Positions 6,979 to 8,211 of a DNA stretch of 8,211 nucleotides are shown piece by piece. Position 1 is the first letter of the stretch; the number at the start of each line of letters is the position of its first letter. The notes under the pieces were generated by a model. That model was not told where the DNA came from, made no database searches, and saw only the letters and a list, made by a program, of their open reading frames with translations. The DNA is taken from positions 1 to 8,211 of the forward strand of contig JASLGD010000359.1 in assembly GCA_030150305.1 (NCBI GenBank), read 5' to 3'. The position numbers and the translations under genes were made by a program. Source of the DNA: Caldimonas sp. Lineage in GTDB: Bacteria; Pseudomonadota; Gammaproteobacteria; Burkholderiales; Burkholderiaceae_C.

Positions 6979-6984
6979 CCTCCT
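6979..6984 (-). promoter_or_regulatory. Strong ribosome binding site of the stress-protein gene
   Basis: AGGAGG on the minus strand, 6 nt before the ATG at 6972, is the complete consensus. It supports this start and predicts efficient translation. Confidence 0.85.
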
Positions 6985-7010
6985 GGCGGAGAGTGCATCG
7001 CTTCGCAGCC

Positions 7011-7025
7011 GGCACGGCGCGTGCC
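7011..7025. repeat. GGCACG-GCG-CGTGCC hairpin between dodecin and the stress gene
   Basis: A perfect 6-bp stem with a 3-nt loop in the 81-nt gap between the dodecin stop and the stress gene start. It has no T run, so it may protect mRNA ends or attenuate read-through rather than act as a classical terminator. The remaining gap shows no clear promoter. Confidence 0.3.
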
Positions 7026-7053
7026 CGCTGCCCGCCGCGCCGCCGGCGCAGCG

Positions 7054-7260
7054 CTACTCGAGCGTGAAGCCGAGCTTGAGCGTCACCTGCCAGTGCGCGA
7101 CCTTGCCGTCGACGACGTGGCCGCGCGTCTCGGTCACGGTGAACCACTGGATGTTGCGCACCGTCTCGCTCGCCTTCGCGATCGCGGTCGAGACGGCATC
7201 CTCGATGCTCGTCGGCGACGAGCCGGTGAGCTCGAGCATCTTGTAGACGTGACTGCTCAT
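7054..7260 (-). CDS. Dodecin (flavin-storage protein)
   Basis: Dodecins are very small proteins that assemble as hollow 12-mers and bind flavins; the Thermus protein has also been found with coenzyme A. This one has 68 residues, the standard length. It shows the family pattern: HVYKMLELTGSSPTSIEDAV (4-23) as strand plus helix, then ASETVRNIQWFTVTETRG (30-47), and finally the strand HWQVTLKLGF (56-65). Trp39 and Gln58 have the same spacing (19 residues) as the flavin-contacting Trp36 and Gln55 of the Halobacterium protein, so flavin binding should be intact. GAGGAG 7 nt before the ATG supports the start and overlaps the stop of the upstream acyl-CoA ligase, which suggests an operon with coupled translation. 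The stress-protein gene follows downstream. It would act in the cytoplasm as a flavin buffer or scavenger. Confidence 0.95.
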   Translation of the reverse strand: MSSHVYKMLELTGSSPTSIEDAVSTAIAKASETVRNIQWFTVTETRGHVVDGKVAHWQVTLKLGFTLE

Positions 7261-7267
7261 GGCGATT

Positions 7268-7273
7268 CTCCTC
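7268..7273 (-). promoter_or_regulatory. Dodecin ribosome binding site overlapping the ligase stop codon
   Basis: GAGGAG on the minus strand lies 7 nt before the dodecin ATG. It overlaps the TGA of the acyl-CoA ligase (7272-7274), so ribosomes ending on the ligase would expose or reuse this site. Confidence 0.8.
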
Positions 7274-8211
7274 AGGACCCGGCGTGCCGCTCGCGCAGCA
7301 CGCGCTTCATGACCTTGCCGTTGGCATTGCGCGGCAACGGCAGTGTGCTCCAGACGAAGCGCTCCGGCACCTCGTAGTCGGCGAGCCGCTCGGCGCAGTG
7401 GCGGCGCAGCGCCTCGGCGTCGGCCTCGCCGAGGCCGGGCGCGTGCAGCACCGCGTGGACGCGCTCGCCGAGCACGGGGCACGGCACGCCGATCACCGCC
7501 GCCTCGACGACGCCGGGCGCCGACAGCAGCACGTTCTCGACCTTGACCGAGTAGACCTTGTAGCCGCCGCGGTTGAGCATGTCCTTCTTGCGGTCGACGA
7601 TGCGAACGAAGCCGTCGGCGTCGACCGAGCCGAGGTCGCCCGAATGCCAGAAGCCGGCGGTGAACGCCGCCGCCGTCGCCGCGGCGTTGCCCCAATAGCC
7701 GGGAACGACCATCGGGCCGCCGATCCAGAGCTCGCCGACCTCGCCCGGCGGCAGCTCGCGGCCGTCGTCGTCCATCACGCGCACCTCGGCGCACGGCAGC
7801 GCGACGCCGACGGCATCGGCGTGCGCGCGCGTGAGGCCCGCGGGCATCAGCGTCGCCGGCGACGTCGTCTCGGTCGCGCCGTACGCGTTCTGCAGGACGA
7901 GGCTCGGCAGGCGCGCGGCGAGCTCGTCGATCGTCGCCACCGGCATCGGCGCACCGCCGTAGCCACCGACGCGCCACGCCGACAGGTCGGCGCGCGCGAA
8001 CGCTTCGCTCAGGAGGCACAGCTTGTACATCGCCGGCACCATCAGCGTGTGCGTGACGCGCTCGCGCGCGAGCAGCGCGACGAAGGCGTCGGCCTTGAAC
8101 TCGCGCACGACGACGACCGCGCCGCCGACATGCCACATCGCGGCGATCGTAGTCTCGAGCACGGCCGTCATGTCGAGGCCGGCGCGCGTGCCGAACGCGA
8201 TCGCCTCCGAC
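7272..8211 (-). CDS. Acyl-CoA synthetase / AMP-dependent ligase (ANL superfamily), start outside the window
   Basis: Enzymes of this family activate a carboxylic acid with ATP to an acyl-adenylate and transfer it to coenzyme A. The frame stays open through the right edge; 312 residues are visible, the C-terminal 55-60% of a usual 500-550-residue enzyme. The ATG at 8171 is internal: the preceding codons (SEAIAFGTRAGLD) continue the fold. Visible motifs are VTHTLMVPAMYKL, the adenine-binding YGATE (110-114), GELWIGGPMVVPGYW, the ribose-binding Asp192 in HSGDL, the hinge DRKKD (206-210), NRGGYKVYSVKVEN, and the catalytic lysine Lys299 in PRNANGKVMKRVLR. The active site looks intact in the visible part. 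The N-terminal phosphate-binding loop is off the window. The substrate cannot be assigned; a medium- or long-chain fatty acid, aryl acid or carnitine-type acid are all possible. Dodecin starts 11 nt downstream. Confidence 0.9.
   Translation of the reverse strand, partial: SEAIAFGTRAGLDMTAVLETTIAAMWHVGGAVVVVREFKADAFVALLARERVTHTLMVPAMYKLCLLSEAFARADLSAWRVGGYGGAPMPVATIDELAARLPSLVLQNAYGATETTSPATLMPAGLTRAHADAVGVALPCAEVRVMDDDGRELPPGEVGELWIGGPMVVPGYWGNAAATAAAFTAGFWHSGDLGSVDADGFVRIVDRKKDMLNRGGYKVYSVKVENVLLSAPGVVEAAVIGVPCPVLGERVHAVLHAPGLGEADAEALRRHCAERLADYEVPERFVWSTLPLPRNANGKVMKRVLRERHAGS

Noticed and set aside
7272..8171. ATG 8171 as the true start of the acyl-CoA ligase
   Set aside because: The frame continues upstream to the window edge with family-like sequence, and a 299-residue product would lack the N-terminal nucleotide-binding motifs.

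Overview
The window is a dense, very GC-rich stretch of proteobacterial chromosome, most likely from a betaproteobacterium (Burkholderiales-like). Three things support this: the gene order rsmB – DUF4390 – ntrY – ntrX, which is typical of betaproteobacteria including Neisseria; an ntrX product without the AAA+ domain; and a tRNA-Phe of betaproteobacterial type. Third codon positions are almost all G or C, which creates many long antisense shadow frames that are not genes.

Left block, plus strand (2-4918): the nearly complete 3' part of rsmB (16S rRNA m5C967 methyltransferase); a 200-residue secreted DUF4390 protein with a twin-arginine-like signal; the membrane histidine kinase NtrY (4 predicted TM segments, HAMP, PAS, HisKA, HATPase_c); and its response regulator NtrX, here only receiver plus Fis-type helix-turn-helix. 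Gaps are 10, 44 and 6 nt, and a GTG codon overlaps the DUF4390 stop, so this looks like one transcription unit. A small AT-rich inverted repeat near the 3' end of ntrY could carry an internal ntrX promoter or operator.

Middle (4919-6463): a TATAAT box with a GC-rich discriminator, then a complete 76-nt tRNA-Phe (anticodon GAA, CCA encoded), then a close relative of the 2-oxoglutarate permease KgtP. A 125-nt convergent intergenic region follows, with three copies of CCCTGAGCG and two small hairpins but no gene.

Right block, minus strand (8211 down to 6589): the C-terminal part of an acyl-CoA synthetase of the ANL superfamily (its start lies beyond the right edge); an 11-nt gap; a 68-residue dodecin; and a 127-residue protein resembling YflT/GS17M-type general stress proteins. 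The dodecin and the stress protein have strong Shine-Dalgarno sequences, and the dodecin's overlaps the ligase stop codon. Together they look like a small operon linking fatty-acid activation to flavin/CoA buffering and stress.

Most of the window is ordinary core genome. The points most worth a second look are the AAA+-less NtrX, the possible DUF4390–NtrY partnership, and the acyl-CoA ligase–dodecin–stress gene cluster. I see no mobile element, CRISPR array or clearly undescribed system.
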